Shown here: positions 40,157 through 53,794 of the stretch, one piece after another
How the letters are laid out: every line of letters starts with the position of its first letter
Position numbering within the stretch: the stretch's first letter is position 1
NCBI GenBank assembly: GCA_017163975.1
Contig: JAFFSR010000264.1
Location: forward strand, 3,596,001-3,660,000
Length of the DNA stretch: 64,000 nt
DNA from: Anastatus disparis
Lineage: Eukaryota; Arthropoda; Insecta; Hymenoptera; Eupelmidae
Direction: 5' to 3'
Notes under the pieces: model-generated
Database searches by the model: none
Seen by the model: the letters and a program-made list of their open reading frames with translations, nothing else
Told to the model about the DNA's origin: nothing
Made by a program: the position numbers and the translations under genes

Positions 40157-43100
40157 CGCGTAAAGCAAAAAGCTTTCACTGCGCGTATAAGAACTTAGTT
40201 AATTTGGTGGAAAAAGAACAGTTTTTCTTTGTGTATAGTGAGAGTGTTTTTCTTGTGTGTGCAATTAGAAACCGTCAGAAAAACATGGATGTCCAATGCC
40301 ATGAAGAGGATTGTTGCGGCAATGCCGGTGTGGTGAGCGAGTCTCTACGACAAAAAGAGGTTTCTATCAATGAGACAAAGGAATGTGAGTATCGAAAAGT
40401 GTAAACGAGTTTGAAAATAAAAGTTAAGATACATGTGTTAATAAAGTATTAAGAAAAGAGGTGATGGAAATTAAAACAAAGTACAAATAAAAAGAACTGA
40501 ATAAAATTACTTTATAACACAAATAAGAGTTTATTAAAAGATGCGAATAAAATAAAAATAAATATGAATAAAAAGACGTGAGTTAAAATTTGTGAAAAGA
40601 AGTGAAAATCACACCAAGAAAAAATTAGAATAAAAAGGCGCGAGTTAAAATTTGTGAAATGAAGTGAAAATCACACAAAGAAAAAATTAGAATGAAAAGA
40701 CACAAGTTAAAATTTGATAAAAGAAATGAAACTCACACAAAGAAAAATTTGAATAAAAAGATGAAAAGATAAGAGTAAAAATTCGATGAAACAAGTGTGT
40801 TGCATACAAAGAAAAACTTAATTAAAAGATGTGAGTTAAAATTGATAAAAGAAATGAGTGAGGCCAAAGAAAGGAAAATTCAAATGAAAGATGCGAGCAA
40901 AAATTTGATAAGAAGTGAGTGAGTAACAAAAGAAAATTCATATAAAAGACGCGAGTGAAAAATCTGATTAAAAGAAGTGAGTTAAATATTGAAAACAAAG
41001 GATAAATAAAAATGAATAAAACACGCATTAAATTTGAATAAAGATGTGATTAGACAGGAGTAAGAAGTGTATAAAAATTAAATATGAAAGTAATGAAAAT
41101 TTAAAAATAAAAATGTGAATAAAAGTTTGATGAAAAAGCGTGAACAAAAGTTTTATATTTAATATATGTATATCAGTTTTTGAGTAAAAGAAATAAAGAC
41201 GAGAATTAAAAATAAGAAATTAAATATTTACAAAGTTTTATAATAAATATATGTATATCTGTTTTCGAGAAAAAGAAATAAAGATAAGAATTAAAGAATT
41301 GAAAATTTACAAAAATCACGTTATGTGAGATCTGAGAATTTTGAACGGTTAAAGGATTTTTCAAATTCAATGTAAAAAGGCGAGCGTTGGGGCAGTTCTG
41401 GGAACTGCTAGCGTTTCGGGTTGGTGACGTACAGGAGTGTGCGCATATGGACGTGTGTGATGTGAGACAGAGGGAACGCGGTACCGCAATACAGTTTAGT
41501 CTGTATAAGAAAAAGATGAGTGCGAGAGAGATAGTTGCGCAAAAATGACATATATTCCCTTCGCTCATATTCGCGTGCGTTACACGTGTGCCTTCAAAGT
41601 TGCGTGTATATAGAATATGTATGCATGTGCTGTGAGTACGTACATATATATATAACCGATATATAAGTCTTGAATTCAAGCTAATGCACGCACACTTGAA
41701 ACTACAAATTGAGGATTGTAATTTACAGAGATGTGTATTTGTATTTAGTTGAGATGTGTTCATATATTGGCCAAACCTATATGAGGTATACTTATAACTA
41801 AAATGTGATCACGTAGTACAAACGTAGTGAATACGTTAGTATAAATGGTATAAAGGATTATGTATGTATGTGTATGTATATATGTGTGTATGTGCATGTG
41901 TGTGTGTGTACACGTGTGTGCATACATTCATGTATATGAATAAACAAATTGATACAGCTGTTTGAGAAGAGTAAGATTGAGATAAGTGTAAATTAAAAAT
42001 TATGTTGAGACGATTTTATTCTACAATCATGTATATGTGTATGTATGTATATGCATATATATGTTCAATGATTGAAAAACTTGTAAGCCAATTTTGTTTG
42101 AATCACAATTCAAGTTTATTGGCAGAATCTAAACAAGTTCGTCTAAGGTGTAGAAAAATTATTCTAAGCAAAAATTAACATTACTTTTAATGGAAATGAT
42201 TTTTACTCCCGAATTAAAATATAAAAAATTCTGGTAAGATGAGTTTAAATAAAGAGGTGAAAAAGAGGTGAGAAAGAGGTGAAAAAGAGGTGAATAAGAG
42301 GGGAAATAAAGTTACATTTAATACTAGTTATGTTACAAACTAAATGAATTTGAGGTTAGTTGGTCGGAGTGTGTCGGCTTGTTGTTCGGTCTACATATTT
42401 CGATTAAATAGAGTGAGCATGGAGCATGTCTTGTTGTTCGATCAATCATTCTCACCACACAATAAATAATAAATCAGTTTAATCACTGTAAATAATAAAT
42501 TGATAGAATTGAACTAAAAATATGATTTTTCAAAAACAAACAGTCAGTATCTGCTGATGTTCGAAATGAATAGGCCAAGGAGATTAAAAATCTTAAAGAT
42601 CCCATTGAGCCATCAGAAAAAATCGTTCAATAAATCCTCAGATTCTAAAAATCAACCAAAAGAGGAGAAAGTAACAAAGAGGAGAAATAAGGACGAGTGT
42701 AAAAGAGACGAGATGACTATTACTAATTTATAGTCAAACGCTTGGTCAACAAGTGAAAAAATTCAAAATACAAAAAGTTAAGATGTGTAAATGAATTACG
42801 GGTGAGAATAAGATGAGTTCAGCTTCATCAAAGATGTGAGAGTAAAACGGAAAATACGATGAGTATATTAAAAGGAGAGGTTAAAAATCAGCGATGCACG
42901 ATAGCTTCTGACAAAATTAAGTAGTTAAGAACATTAATCCGAGAGGATTATGTTAAACAATTTATTGACACCAAAACAGCCGCAAAGTCACTTGATCTCA
43001 GGATTCTATTATTGAGGAATTGTATAAAGAGGAGGCAGTTTAGAATGCGATCAAATTAATATGGACGAAAAAGTTGTAAAAAGATGAGAGCGGAGAGTGA

Positions 43101-43726
43101 AATTTAAATATACAAGAATGAGGTGATACATGATGAGATGAGACTAAATAATAAACCCTTGAATTATTTTTATAAAAGTTTTTTTTTGGATAATAAAAAT
43201 GTAATGAAAGGTGATCATGAATTGATCAGTAAGATAAAATTCTAGTTCTTAAATAATATCTTCATTTCTGAACTAAGATCTTGTGGTTTGTTACGTATTA
43301 TACATGGGAATTCTATAAAAACGAGCGTAAATGAGAAAGTAATAGATGAGCAAAAGTTTAAAGTCGGTGATATTTTAATAAACTAATTAAATAATAATTA
43401 TCATGCTAAAGGACTATATTAAAAGATACATTAAAATTTTTATATAAATTTAAAAGTTTAAAAAGATGAGAAGTAAAAATAAAATCGCTTACGATGAGAA
43501 AATAATTAAATAATAGACGATATAAAATTAAAAGGATATAGTAAGTGAGTTTTGTAAAAAGTATAAAGAAATGATTAAAATCATGATGTCACTTATTTCA
43601 CAGTCAGTGAACGGAGAGACGCGTTTTATAATGCAGAAATAATCGCAATTCAAATGATTCAATTTATGGAATTTATCTCTCAGAGTACTGAAGATCGAGG
43701 GACTTCGTATAAAGAATTAAAATTTC

Positions 43727-43927
43727 TTGTTAAATAAGATGTGTCAAATTTTGTCAATACTCGTGTCGGATGCTGAGAGCCAAAACCCTAGGTATATAGG
43801 AAGTAACTGTCCTAATAAAAATAATGATATGAAGCGTTACAAATGCCAAGATTTTGGCCACAAAGCTGCAAAATGCACTCAGTTTAAATTTTCAACAAGT
43901 GCAAGCAGAACCTACAAATATATATAA
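43727..43927 (+). pseudogene. copia Gag zinc-knuckle remnant
   Basis: A 66-codon piece ending in YKCQDFGHKAAKC: the last C-x4-H-x4-C of a CCHC knuckle is kept but the first Cys is Arg. Confidence 0.6.
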
Positions 43928-45020
43928 TATATTATTATATATAATATATATATATATGTATAACAAATTAACTAACAATACTTGAGATGTGTTGGGAAAG
44001 ATGAGTATTAGGAAAGGATTTGAAGATGTGTTATTGAATAATGATAATTTGAAAGAAAGAAAGGAAAAAGGAGTAGTAACAGTAAAAGTAATTAGAGATT
44101 TTTTTTTGAGGGTGTGAAATTCAATATGAAAGGCACTGCCAAGCTAAAAGAAGAGATATCAAGAAGAGAGAACGAAGACGTGAAAGCGATAAGAAAAGGC
44201 AAAAGGTAAACAGATTGATCTAGCATCAATTACTGTGAAATGCAATTATGCATATAAGAAAAATATAGTAATAATACTAAGGTTATATTTTAAAGCAACA
44301 AGTTCTTTGCTGACTCTGGTTTAATGAAACATCTAACTCATTCCAAAATAATATTCAAAACTCTTAATATTTTTAAAAGAAGTGTAATTAAATATGCTAA
44401 TAAATACTCCTAAGCAGATTTGAAAACGGAGGGAGTAATAATTAAATAGAGATATAATTAAAAAATGGAAATAGGTTAAAATTACATAAGAGAATTTTGG
44501 CTGAGACGTTGAAAGGAAGTTTACTATCTTTACGTAAATTAGCTGAGACGAGACCTGCAATTTACCTAGATTAATATTTTGATCCAGTTTCAAATGAGTT
44601 ATTTATATCAGGTGTGTACAAGCTTATAGAGTTACTGAATTAAAATTATAAAAAGTTGAGATAAATGATAAGTTTTCTCTAAAATAATAACTGAACGTAT
44701 AGTAGTTGATTTGATGAGTAAAGAGTCGAGTACGAGAATGGATTACGCACAAGGCGCGGAACGCGAAAACAATTAGTTAAAATTAACTGTGAACAAGGGA
44801 AACCTATGAACAGAAAATGAAATCAGTAATGCAGAAAAGGATGAGAGTTTGAAAGATGAGAAAAATATTGTGAAAAATAGATATGATAATATTGTGATAT
44901 AGGAAAAAGGGAATCTTCTTTGTGAGTGGAATGGAAGGAGTTTAATAAGAGCAATAGTCGAGTGTTATAGCGTTTACGTTTTGCTGATACCCCTAATGCC
45001 CATTTGCAAGAATCGCAATC

Positions 45021-45053
<33 letters not shown>

Positions 45054-45267
45054 TGGTAGAAGAGTAAAGAATGGCAGGATACGATTATGTTATCTTGATG
45101 ATTGTATATTAGATGGTATGGTGTGTTTACTTTCTAAATATAAAAAATCATAGTTTATTACATCACGAAATTGTGTGACAGAGCCATTACACAGTGTTTG
45201 CCCAGATATCATCGAATCCAGCGGCATGTCCTCGGAAAGATGAGAAATTATTTCTGTATTCATGAAA

Positions 45268-45345
45268 AACAAGTGAGAGGTGAGACTGTTTAAAATATCC
45301 ATAAGAAATATGAGAGGTGAGACTGTTTAAAATATCCATAAGAAA
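45268..45345 (+). repeat. 37-bp tandem duplication in copia interior
   Basis: gagaggtgagactgtttaaa recurs at a 37-bp interval. Confidence 0.85.
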
Positions 45346-46559
45346 TATAAGGAATATGCTAGGATATGATGCAAGGGTATGCTATTTATGATCTAATCAA
45401 AGGAGAGAGTATACAGGTGGCTTTACCATGAAAATGTTAAAGTATTTGAATGCGGAATTACAATTGTCTCCTAAAGATACTTTCCAACTAAGTGAAGTAT
45501 CTTGTCAACTTAAGCAAACAACTCCAAAGAAGGTGAGATATTGTATGATTCTAAACTACCAGAATATCTGCAGCAGTGTATGCATATAACCGCACTACAC
45601 GCAAGGCAAATAATTACTTCTTTTGAAAATTCGATCCTAATTACAGCTTTAATATTAACCAACTTAAAAGATTTGGCTATTTAACTTATATTAAAATACA
45701 AAGAAGAGTCAGCACTAAAATCAGAGTTGAAATAAAAAGTTATTTTAGTTGACGTGGAATGTCACGAGAAGATTGTATATGAATATAATTAAAAAGAGGT
45801 AGAATTTTGACACTTACCAAAATAAGATGAGAAAGTAAATAAAACAAATAGGTTCAAAGAGTTTGATAAAAATGAGCAACACTTAAACGTAGATAAGACA
45901 GCATCAAAACAGGAGGGAGAGAGTAAACTTAAAAGAGAAAGACCTTAAAGATGAGAGCTGGACCAAATACTGAAAAAGAAGAGATTATTAAAGTTGCAAG
46001 TTTTTCGGATATACAGATAGATCAAAAACTAAAAGAATAATAGGATCTCTTTTCTTATATAATTTTGATAGAAAAAGATGAGAAAAATTAACTTCAAACA
46101 AGATGTAACAAAATGTGCGTTAATGACATCTATGAACAATAATCCAATATGCCATAAATAAGTGAAAAATTGAAAAATTAAAAAAGAATACAAGACAAGA
46201 AATCTTTAGAGATTAAACAAGCGAATGATGAGATGTTATAGGCTTTAAAGGCAACCATTAATTCTGGTTCATTTAATTATAAAAATACTGTTCAAAGAAG
46301 AGATAAAGCTATTTGGAAAATAGCCATAAAAGATGAGTTGAAGTCAATGCTGAGAAATGGAAAGTCGAAAATTGTTAAAAAGTTGTTGAAAATGAAAAAT
46401 AGACAAAAAGCTATAGTAATGTAGATTCTATGAAGGTGTATGAAAGAAATATAAAATCAGTTACAAAGCAAGAATGATTATTTGTGGACTCAAGAATACA
46501 AATAACTATAAGATGAGGAAAACATATATACCTGTGTTCAGATTACTTCTAATAAGAGC

Positions 46560-47110
46560 AGTGTGAAATATCATAAACAAATATAATTTTGAGACTCGAT
46601 CAGTGGATGTAAAAACTGCTATTTTAAATGAAATTATTAATGAAGAGATTTATAGGAAAATTTCTGAGAGTATATTATACTCAGAAAAGGAGAGAAAAGA
46701 TTTGACTTAAATGAAATTATTAATGAAGAGATTTATAGGAAAATTTCTGAGAGTATATTATACTCAGAAAAGGAGAGAAAAGATTTGACTTATTTATTGA
46801 TATGAGCCATGTATGAGTTGCGTATTATTACTGGTATAAATATTTGCAAAAGTTGCACTAAAATTAGAAAAAATTTAAATAGGGAACTATGCTTATTTGT
46901 ATGTGCCAAGAGAACGATGAGATATTACTGTTATTATTATATGTGGATGTGTATTAACTGCTAGTAATGATGTGACTAAACTGAATGAAATTATTTATGC
47001 ATTAAATAATGAATTTAAAATGTCCAATTTAGGTGAGACAAAACTCTTTTTGGTATTTCTATTAGGTGAGATAAAAAAATCGGATAATGAATTGAGACAA
47101 AAAAAAAATA
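46560..47110 (+). pseudogene. copia reverse transcriptase remnant
   Basis: Translations in scattered frames show VDVKTAILNEIINEEIY (copia RT motif VKTAFLNG-type) and LNNEFKMSNLGETKLF. An 83-bp tandem duplication (46626-46708, 46709-46791) shifts the frame. The catalytic YVDD region is reduced to a YMWM-like remnant. Confidence 0.7.
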
Positions 47111-47289
47111 TACTAACAGAATGTTCAATTTGGACTTAGAAAATTCACATAGGATTCCTATGAATGAATACAAGTTATTAATAATGAAAGAAAGGCACGA
47201 GAAATAGGTATAGAAGATGAGAAAATGTGTGATAAGGAAAACTACGTAAATATTCTATATAAAGAAAATTTAGAAAACCTATTATATTC

Positions 47290-47760
47290 AACCTGAGCAA
47301 CGAGACCAGATATATCGTATACTGTGAATGTCTTGAATGGACGTTCAATTGATTTTACAAGCAGTGAATGGATAATAGTCATGAGAGTAATCAGATGTCT
47401 TAAAGGTACTGAGAAACACAAATTCATTTTTAAAGTTGAGTCAGAAGGTGTGTTGGCTTATTCTAATGCAAGCTTTGGGAATTGCAATAAGAAATTAACC
47501 ACTTGTGGTTTAATCATTAAGTTGTTTGAAAAACGCTATTGCTTAAAGGACACCCAAGTAAACTTATGTTGCCTTGTCTATCTGCTAAGCTGAATATGCT
47601 GCTACGAATGAGACGTGTCGTGAAAAACTATCAAAGTATAACTCTTTAACTTTAATTCTAACTAAACCTCTATTACTAATGACTTGGAGATGTGATAATA
47701 ACGATGCGATAGTCAGTGATGAAATAGATGGATATAAGTTGAGTCACATAATTGTATAAT
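47290..47760 (+). pseudogene. copia RNase H remnant
   Basis: A frame at 47324-47593 contains VMRVIRCLKGTEKHKFIF and LAYSNASFGNC, matching the copia RNase H start (RYLKGT, YSDADFA) with the Asp residues changed; AEYAATNE follows after a stop. Confidence 0.65.
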
Positions 47761-48031
47761 GAAAATATTATGTTGAAAGATGTGTTTTAAAAGAAAACCA
47801 ATTAAGATAGAGTGGGTTGGATCATCGGAATAGATATCTTAACTAAACTCGTATCTGGTAACTTATATATATTAAATTTTCGCTTTACTGCAAAACTCTT
47901 TTGTTCACAGGAAATAACTGATCAAGACTGGCAAACTTAGGTGGCGAGATTTGATGAGAGGAGCACCATCAACTCAATTTAAAATCAAGAATATAACAAT
48001 ATTGTCTTATTATAGATCACAACATATGTAT

Positions 48032-48042
48032 GCGGGAGGGAG
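48032..48042 (+). other. copia polypurine tract
   Basis: gcgggagggag directly before the 3' LTR. Confidence 0.8.
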
Positions 48043-48272
48043 TGATAGAATATTAGCGTTTACTATATGTTGTGGCGCCCCCTATTTTACATAAAGTTCA
48101 ACCTGTTGAAACCCTTAAAGTATATATTCATTCCTTTTGTAGCGCCCGAAAGGTCAACACGTTTTGCTAAATAGAGAGGTGTTAATAGACGAGTCTTTTA
48201 TAATAAATATCTAGTTTAAGTTTAACCAAGTCTTTTCATTTACTCGCCTTATACCAAACCTATATTCTATCA
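48043..48272 (+). repeat. copia 3' LTR
   Basis: 230 bp, the same length as the 5' LTR, with substitutions at three sites. Confidence 0.95.
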
Positions 48273-48277
48273 ATTTT

Positions 48278-48650
48278 CTTTAAGTTGGGTTATTAAAATT
48301 AAAAATGATTTAATCTTTTTCTTATTTACAAAAATGACATAAGTCGATTTGTGTTGATTAAATTTGATTCAACATTTCTGTTACTCAGAAATTATTTCAA
48401 CCAAATTGTAATGTAAATATACAATTAGTATAATAGATTTTTTGTTATATTTATATTCGTAAAATTTGACTTGAAAAATTATTTTATTAAATATATTTTT
48501 TGCTTTGCAAAAAAAGATTTCTGAATTTAATTTACCAATATTTTATTTTATTAAATTATTGGTAATATTATATTATATTAAAGATTTTAATATCACCTAT
48601 ATTGTATACTTTATAGATATGATATAAAAAAAAGTTAAATTATTGAATGT
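48278..48650 (-). repeat. Dispersed repeat holding the copia insertion
   Basis: Inverse copy of 18105-18480. The copia target lies between its left flank (39880-39911) and this right part. Confidence 0.82.
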
Positions 48651-49782
48651 TAATACTGTTACGCTTGGAACTTTAAGAGCAATATTCAACGTTAAATAAC
48701 AGAAAAATGGCATACTTTTTGAGGAAAATGTATAGAATATTTTTTTAAGATATTGAGGTTATTTTTCAAATCAATTTTGTTTTAAGTCAATAGCATAAAA
48801 ATTAAAGGGGTTATAAAGAAAATTTAATTATTTATTATCGTTTGACAATAAAAATTCTATATTAAAACCAATGTCATTAAGACAGGTTTTGAAATATAAA
48901 GAAATCTTTTGTGGGTTTATCTTATTTAGGTACCAACTATGTGTTCTAGAAGTTTCAGCAATTTCGGACGCTTATTTTTAAAAAAAATCAAGTTTATATA
49001 AAGAAAAAAATTTTTGTTTTTCAAAAATTAACACTTTTTTATAAAATATCTCAATAATTAACGGATGTACGTAAAAAGTGCTGAAGTTGAAAAATGTAGC
49101 TTTTTTTCATGAGTATTTTGCTTTTTTTTCATTTTTATCCGATAAGAATCAACTGAGATATTAGTGTTAGAATTCTGTAATCAGAGCCAAGTACCACCTA
49201 TTTTGGGCCCTTCAAACTAAAAAATCTTAAAAAATAAAACTTTTCAAAAATTGATATTTACATGACTTAAAGATGATACTATTACCTACAAAATCCATTT
49301 TGTAACAATTAAATAGCTTAAAAATTAGCGGAGTTATCATAAAAAAACCAATTGTACTTTTTCGGTAAAATTTGCAACATAAAAAATGCATCTTTTTGTA
49401 TCGTATACTTTTCACTAAAATTAGTATTTTTCAAGTTACCTTTGTTAAAAATTTGATTTTAAATATTTAACTAAATTTTAAATGTTATTTTATGGATAAC
49501 ATCAAAAATATTGATTACAAAGAAAAATGTGCAATATAAAGATTTGTATTTGTTTATTTTTTATGATTTTTTTTTCATATATATTTTTTAAATATCACTT
49601 TTTACCAACTTATAGTCGAAAAATCATTTTTGATAATTTTAAAAAAGCTATTTCAAAACGGTTAAAACGATTATTTGAAAATGGAAACATTTTATTATAT
49701 TATAATTTAAAATTTTTCCCCGTAATGGAAATGTGCAAATGGTAAGTGTGGTGAGCTAATTAAATTCTTATACCTCTATTAC
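48651..49782. other. Right part of the 33-kb intron
   Basis: No gene. Short frames at 49227-49415 and 49527-49745 are AT-driven and unsupported. Confidence 0.4.
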
Positions 49783-49866
49783 CTAATAGTACACTGTTGT
49801 TCAATGGTTCAAATTCACTGACAGAAACTTCGCTTATTTGTATTGGTTGTCCTGGATAGAGCGCAT
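49783..49866 (-). CDS. DUF7869-type gene, exon 3
   Basis: 84 nt, phase 1-1. Acceptor tttgcag; donor CTATTAG/gtaata. An alternative donor nine bases downstream (gtataag) also keeps frame. It encodes ALYPGQPIQISEVSVSEFEP. Confidence 0.55.
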
Positions 49867-50020
49867 CTGCAAATGTAATAAAAATAGATCGAAATAAAAA
49901 TAGTAAAAGAAAAATTATAAAAGAAGATTATAATCAGAAATCATTGTTTTTTTGCAATTTATATTATTTGTTTTATTTGATCAATAAAATTAATTTAATT
50001 AATTTTTTTATTTTACTTAC

Positions 50021-50056
50021 ATTGCTCTTCCATATTATCCATTGCATGCGCTTTTT
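50021..50056 (-). CDS. DUF7869-type gene, exon 2 (36-nt microexon)
   Basis: Flanked by a strong acceptor (ttctgcag) and donor (GTAAGT), phase 1-1. It encodes KAHAMDNMEEQ and includes an ATG that could serve as an alternative start if exon 1 is inactive. Confidence 0.5.
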
Positions 50057-50980
50057 CTGCAGAATATGATAATAATATATAAAATCAAACTCAACCGAAA
50101 CTTTGTAAATGTTTTATAAAAATGATTTATGATCATAACCAAGTTAATGCAGCGTTACGGATTGATCGTCTTATTCTACATCATGCTACAAATTTCAGAG
50201 CAGACAAGTTACTATTTTTCGAATCCAAACATTTTTCAATTCAGATTTTTTTTTGTTATTTAAATTATTTTTTTAATAAAATTATGTTCAATTTAAGATT
50301 AATGATTTTTAAATAAGTAAAATAGTTTAAAAATTATAATAATTTTTTTTATTAAAAATTATTATATTTAAATAATAATGATTGCAAAGTCCATTAAAAT
50401 AAAGATCGCCGGTAAAAAAAATATTCACAAACTTGATATTGCGAATGTAATAGATTATGCAAAATTAAGTACTATACTGCTTACGTGTAAATCGAAGAGT
50501 GATCTAAACAAATATTATCAAATTGATTTATAACGTCTTTAATTAAAAATAAACTTATGACAAAATAAGAATGATAAGTCTTTAGTATTTATCATTTAGA
50601 ACTATTTTTATAAATTTAGTATTATACATTTACAACTGTTTTTACATTTCATGTTATTATTAATGCGAAGATATTTGAATTTTCTAGTTATTCTTCATTT
50701 ATAAATTCAATAACGATTTTATGTTTGGTCTCTTTCAACTACTTGAACTTTATTTTTTTCTGTTTTTTTTACAATAATAGAATGGCTCCAAAAAATATGA
50801 ACCACTTAAAGACTGTTAATAGACACGTTACTTCCATTATCATAATATTGCTTATAAATCCTAAAATAGTAATAAATTAAAATTTATACTAGGGGACTAA
50901 GCGTGAAAAAACCTTATCTGAAACTCTTTAGTACTCTTTAGTTCTCTTTCGTACTGTTTATAGAAATCTTTCCTGATTTT
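50057..50980. other. AT-rich spacer
   Basis: No supportable gene; inferred intron 1 sequence of the DUF7869-type gene. Confidence 0.4.
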
Positions 50981-50990
50981 CACATATTTA

Positions 50991-51170
50991 CCCTGGTAGA
51001 ATGTGACCAGAATTCTGGGCAGAATTTCTGGCCAACAAAAGTTAAAATGACACTTATTTAGAAATTCTATAAATTCTTTGAACAAAAATTTTAGGTAAGT
51101 GTCATTTTAACGTCTGTTGATCAGAAATTCTGCCCAAAATTCTGGTCAATTTTCTACCAGGGCAATCAAA
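50991..51170. mobile_element. CCCTGGTAGAA foldback MITE (copy 1)
   Basis: Long inverted arms: ccctggtagaatgtgaccag at the left and ctggtcaattttctaccagg at the right, extending inward through aaattctgcccaga-type and aagtgtcattttaac-type segments. Same tips as 54580-54706. Confidence 0.75.
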
Positions 51171-51899
51171 CTCAAAAACAAATAAAAATCAAATTTTTTT
51201 TATTATTTTAATTTTACAATGTAGCCTGCAGAAAAGAACTTCAATGGCACAAAAACTGAGAGCCCAAAAAATTATAATAACATAGATAAAAGTTTTAAAC
51301 GTTATATAATTATTCTTTTTACGCAATACTTTTATAATAGAAAGAATATTTATTATTGAAGTCATATTACTTACCGTCATTGTAGCACGATGAATTTCAG
51401 AAATGTATTATTTCTGTATAAAAATATTCGCTTCCCAAACAATAAAAGTTTCTGTAATTTCAGTATCAAAAACATCACTCGCACTCTACATCATTTAAAT
51501 TAGAATTTTTTGCTTTTCTGCAGAGAGAGCTTTACGTTCGCTAATTATGAATTAATATACGAAAAAAACTATGATAACACAGTGATAATATCGCGGTTTT
51601 CAAAATAATAAAAGAGCTCTGAGCTCTAAAATTGAGACAAAAAATGTCTAAATGTGTATGTGTTATTGCAATATTTGTTTTCGAGAATATTTTCGGTTGT
51701 TTTTTATAGGAAATACATAAAAAAGATCTCATTCCCACCTGAGCAAAAATGATCACTTTATTAACTCGAAAAACCGTCTGAAAAAAAATCAGATCTTACG
51801 TCTAAAATTTAACAGGAGATAAGCTTTTCTCTCACAAAGAAGGAGAAAACTTATTTTTTTTTGTGGTCCTATGTAATGGGTCTGAGTGATGCAAAATTT

Positions 51900-52181
51900 T
51901 TATGCACCAACGCCACCACCAGTTTTACCCTGCCTATTGACCCGAAAAAACGCATAGCCATTAATCTTAATGACCGAACTGGAGTCCAGATCAGTTAGAA
52001 AAATCTCTGTTATTGTAAAAATATAATTATCTGATCGGGATTTCCAATCTATTTCATTACAATGAGTTTTAAGTCTGTTTACGTTTGCATGGGCAATAGA
52101 AATGCATTTTCTTATAGAGCTATGACATAAGTGTGTATTTAGATTACTATGAGACGAAACATTGGGCAACACAATCTGCAA
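51900..52181 (-). pseudogene. LINE endonuclease N-terminal fragment
   Basis: The frame contains SIAHANVNRLKTHCNEID, ITEIFLTDLDSS, INGYAFFRVNR and GGGVGA, the order of the APE-type endonuclease start in Jockey/CR1-like non-LTR elements. No reverse transcriptase is attached. Confidence 0.7.
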
Positions 52182-52557
52182 GCCTTTAAAAACTCATTTC
52201 TGCTTATCATTTAGGGCAAGAGAAGCCAAATCAGCTTCCGAAATAATCAAAATAAGCGCTGAGTCGTTAGTGCGTTTCATAATATACTTTTAAGCCATTG
52301 CCAAAAGGCCATTCATATTTTAAATCTTTAGAGGCTGCCTTTGCCTTACTAAGCAAAGTGTAGACCTTATTTGATAGAGAAAGAGACATAAAGATTTTCT
52401 GTGAATCCCATAAGTCTATAACACTCTTTTCGAATATTCGTATAAATCTATAAGCTAAGAACTTTATAACTGAAAATTCTTATAAATTCCGTAAGTCAAA
52501 AATACTACTATCGAGTATTTTCATAAGCTATTAACGCCAGTATTCCTGATAATATTG

Positions 52558-52705
52558 AAACCACCATAGTTTTCTTGGTCTCGAAACAACTGGCTTTAAT
52601 AAAAAAGCAGATATTTTACAAATTGCTGCTAGATACAACGATAATGAGTTTTCAACGTATATTATTCCAACGCGTGATTATTTAGATTTAAATAAAAGTC
52701 CTTAA
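52558..52705 (+). pseudogene. DEDDh exonuclease fragment
   Basis: A short frame reads LETTGFNKKADILQIAARYN then FSTYIIPTRDYLDL before TAA at 52703-52705. The first block is exonuclease motif I, but the leading Asp is replaced (FLGLETTG). The later motifs are absent. Confidence 0.55.
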
Positions 52706-53219
52706 TTAAAATGTTTATTTGTTATGTGTTAAAATAAATATATATTTATATAAAAAAATAATATATACGAATAAATTATATTAAAATAAAGAACTAAAAA
52801 TTAGTGTTTCATTCAGACTTTTCATTATTATCTTAATTAAATAAATATATAAATAAATTATTGACTAAAAAGATATTATAAAAGTATTTCAGAATTTTTC
52901 CAGATTTTTTTTACAATTTTTTCTTAGAAAAAATTTTTATATTACCCTCAAAGGGTTAAATACTATATGTAACTACTGTGCCAAACATTACCAAAATATT
53001 AACAAAAATTACGTTTAAAGAGTATACAAAAAAATTATAAATAACACCCTTATTAAAGAATAATAAGAAAAAAAATTATATTTAACATTCGGCAAAAGTA
53101 TTATTAAAATATCAGTTTTAACGATATTATATTTTAATTTTTAATTGCAAGGTGAATAAAAAGTAATAAGAGTAATAATATAAGAAATTGTGAAATAATT
53201 CCCTTCTTAACTTTTTTAA
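52706..53219. other. AT-rich spacer
   Basis: No gene or clear repeat seen. Confidence 0.4.
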
Positions 53220-53530
53220 GAAAACAATATCCACTGAGTTGTGTTACTCTTCGTCAACACTGCGAATCGTGCTGCTTTTCGTCTGGGTTTCTAATGATTG
53301 TATTATTTTTCGTCAATGCTTTGCGAATCGTGCTACTCTTCGCCAGCGTTTTACAAGTTGTGCTACTTTTCGCCAGCGCTCTACGAATTGTGTTAGGCTT
53401 CGTTAGCGCTTTGCGAGTTATGCTTATTTTCGTGAATGGAATGAGAATAGTGCTACTCTTCGTTGGAAGCCTTGAACGGTGCTAGTTTTCTTTGGGAGCT
53501 GAATGGTGCTACTCTTCGTACGAGGCATCG
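53220..53530 (-). repeat. ~36-bp minisatellite, inverse of 6420-6720
   Basis: Repeated gtgctactcttcgtcagcg-like units, about nine copies; reverse complement of the array near the left edge. The frame at 53294-53485 is the repeat translated. Confidence 0.8.
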
Positions 53531-53794
53531 AAATAATGTTTTAAATTTAAATTTTACTGATATTTATTTATCTTTTAAGCATATGCAAAATTCATCCCTT
53601 TTAGTTAAAAACTTATTTAATCAGTTGAGTAAATTATTAATTTTAAATAAAATTATGTATAATATAATCTTTTTTTTTAAAACAAATCTGTATAATTTCA
53701 AAATTTTCATAAAAACTTAATTATTAAAGTAATGACTTAAATTTAAATATCTAACCTACGTGCATATTTCTCTTTTGAGAGCAAGATAAATTAC

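Larger units (their letters stand above)
39912..48272 (+). mobile_element. Ty1/copia LTR retrotransposon, complete ends, decayed interior
   Basis: 8,361 bp with two 230-bp LTRs differing at three positions, a 5-bp target duplication atttt (39907-39911 and 48273-48277), a primer site like that of Drosophila copia, and a purine tract. The interior has no long open frame: only a Gag zinc-knuckle remnant, RT and RNase H remnants are recognisable. The plus strand of the interior is strikingly purine-rich (gatgag, aaaagatgag repeats) and holds several tandem duplications. The element was probably mobilised in trans or had its LTRs homogenised. Confidence 0.92.

Noticed and set aside
41206..41763. 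185-aa minus-strand frame in the copia interior
   Set aside because: Antisense to the element and low-complexity; no copia or other motif.
51189..51380. Additional exon of the DUF7869-type gene (donor gtaagt near 51373)
   Set aside because: The donor looks good but no acceptor and frame could be found that fit the phase-1 chain.
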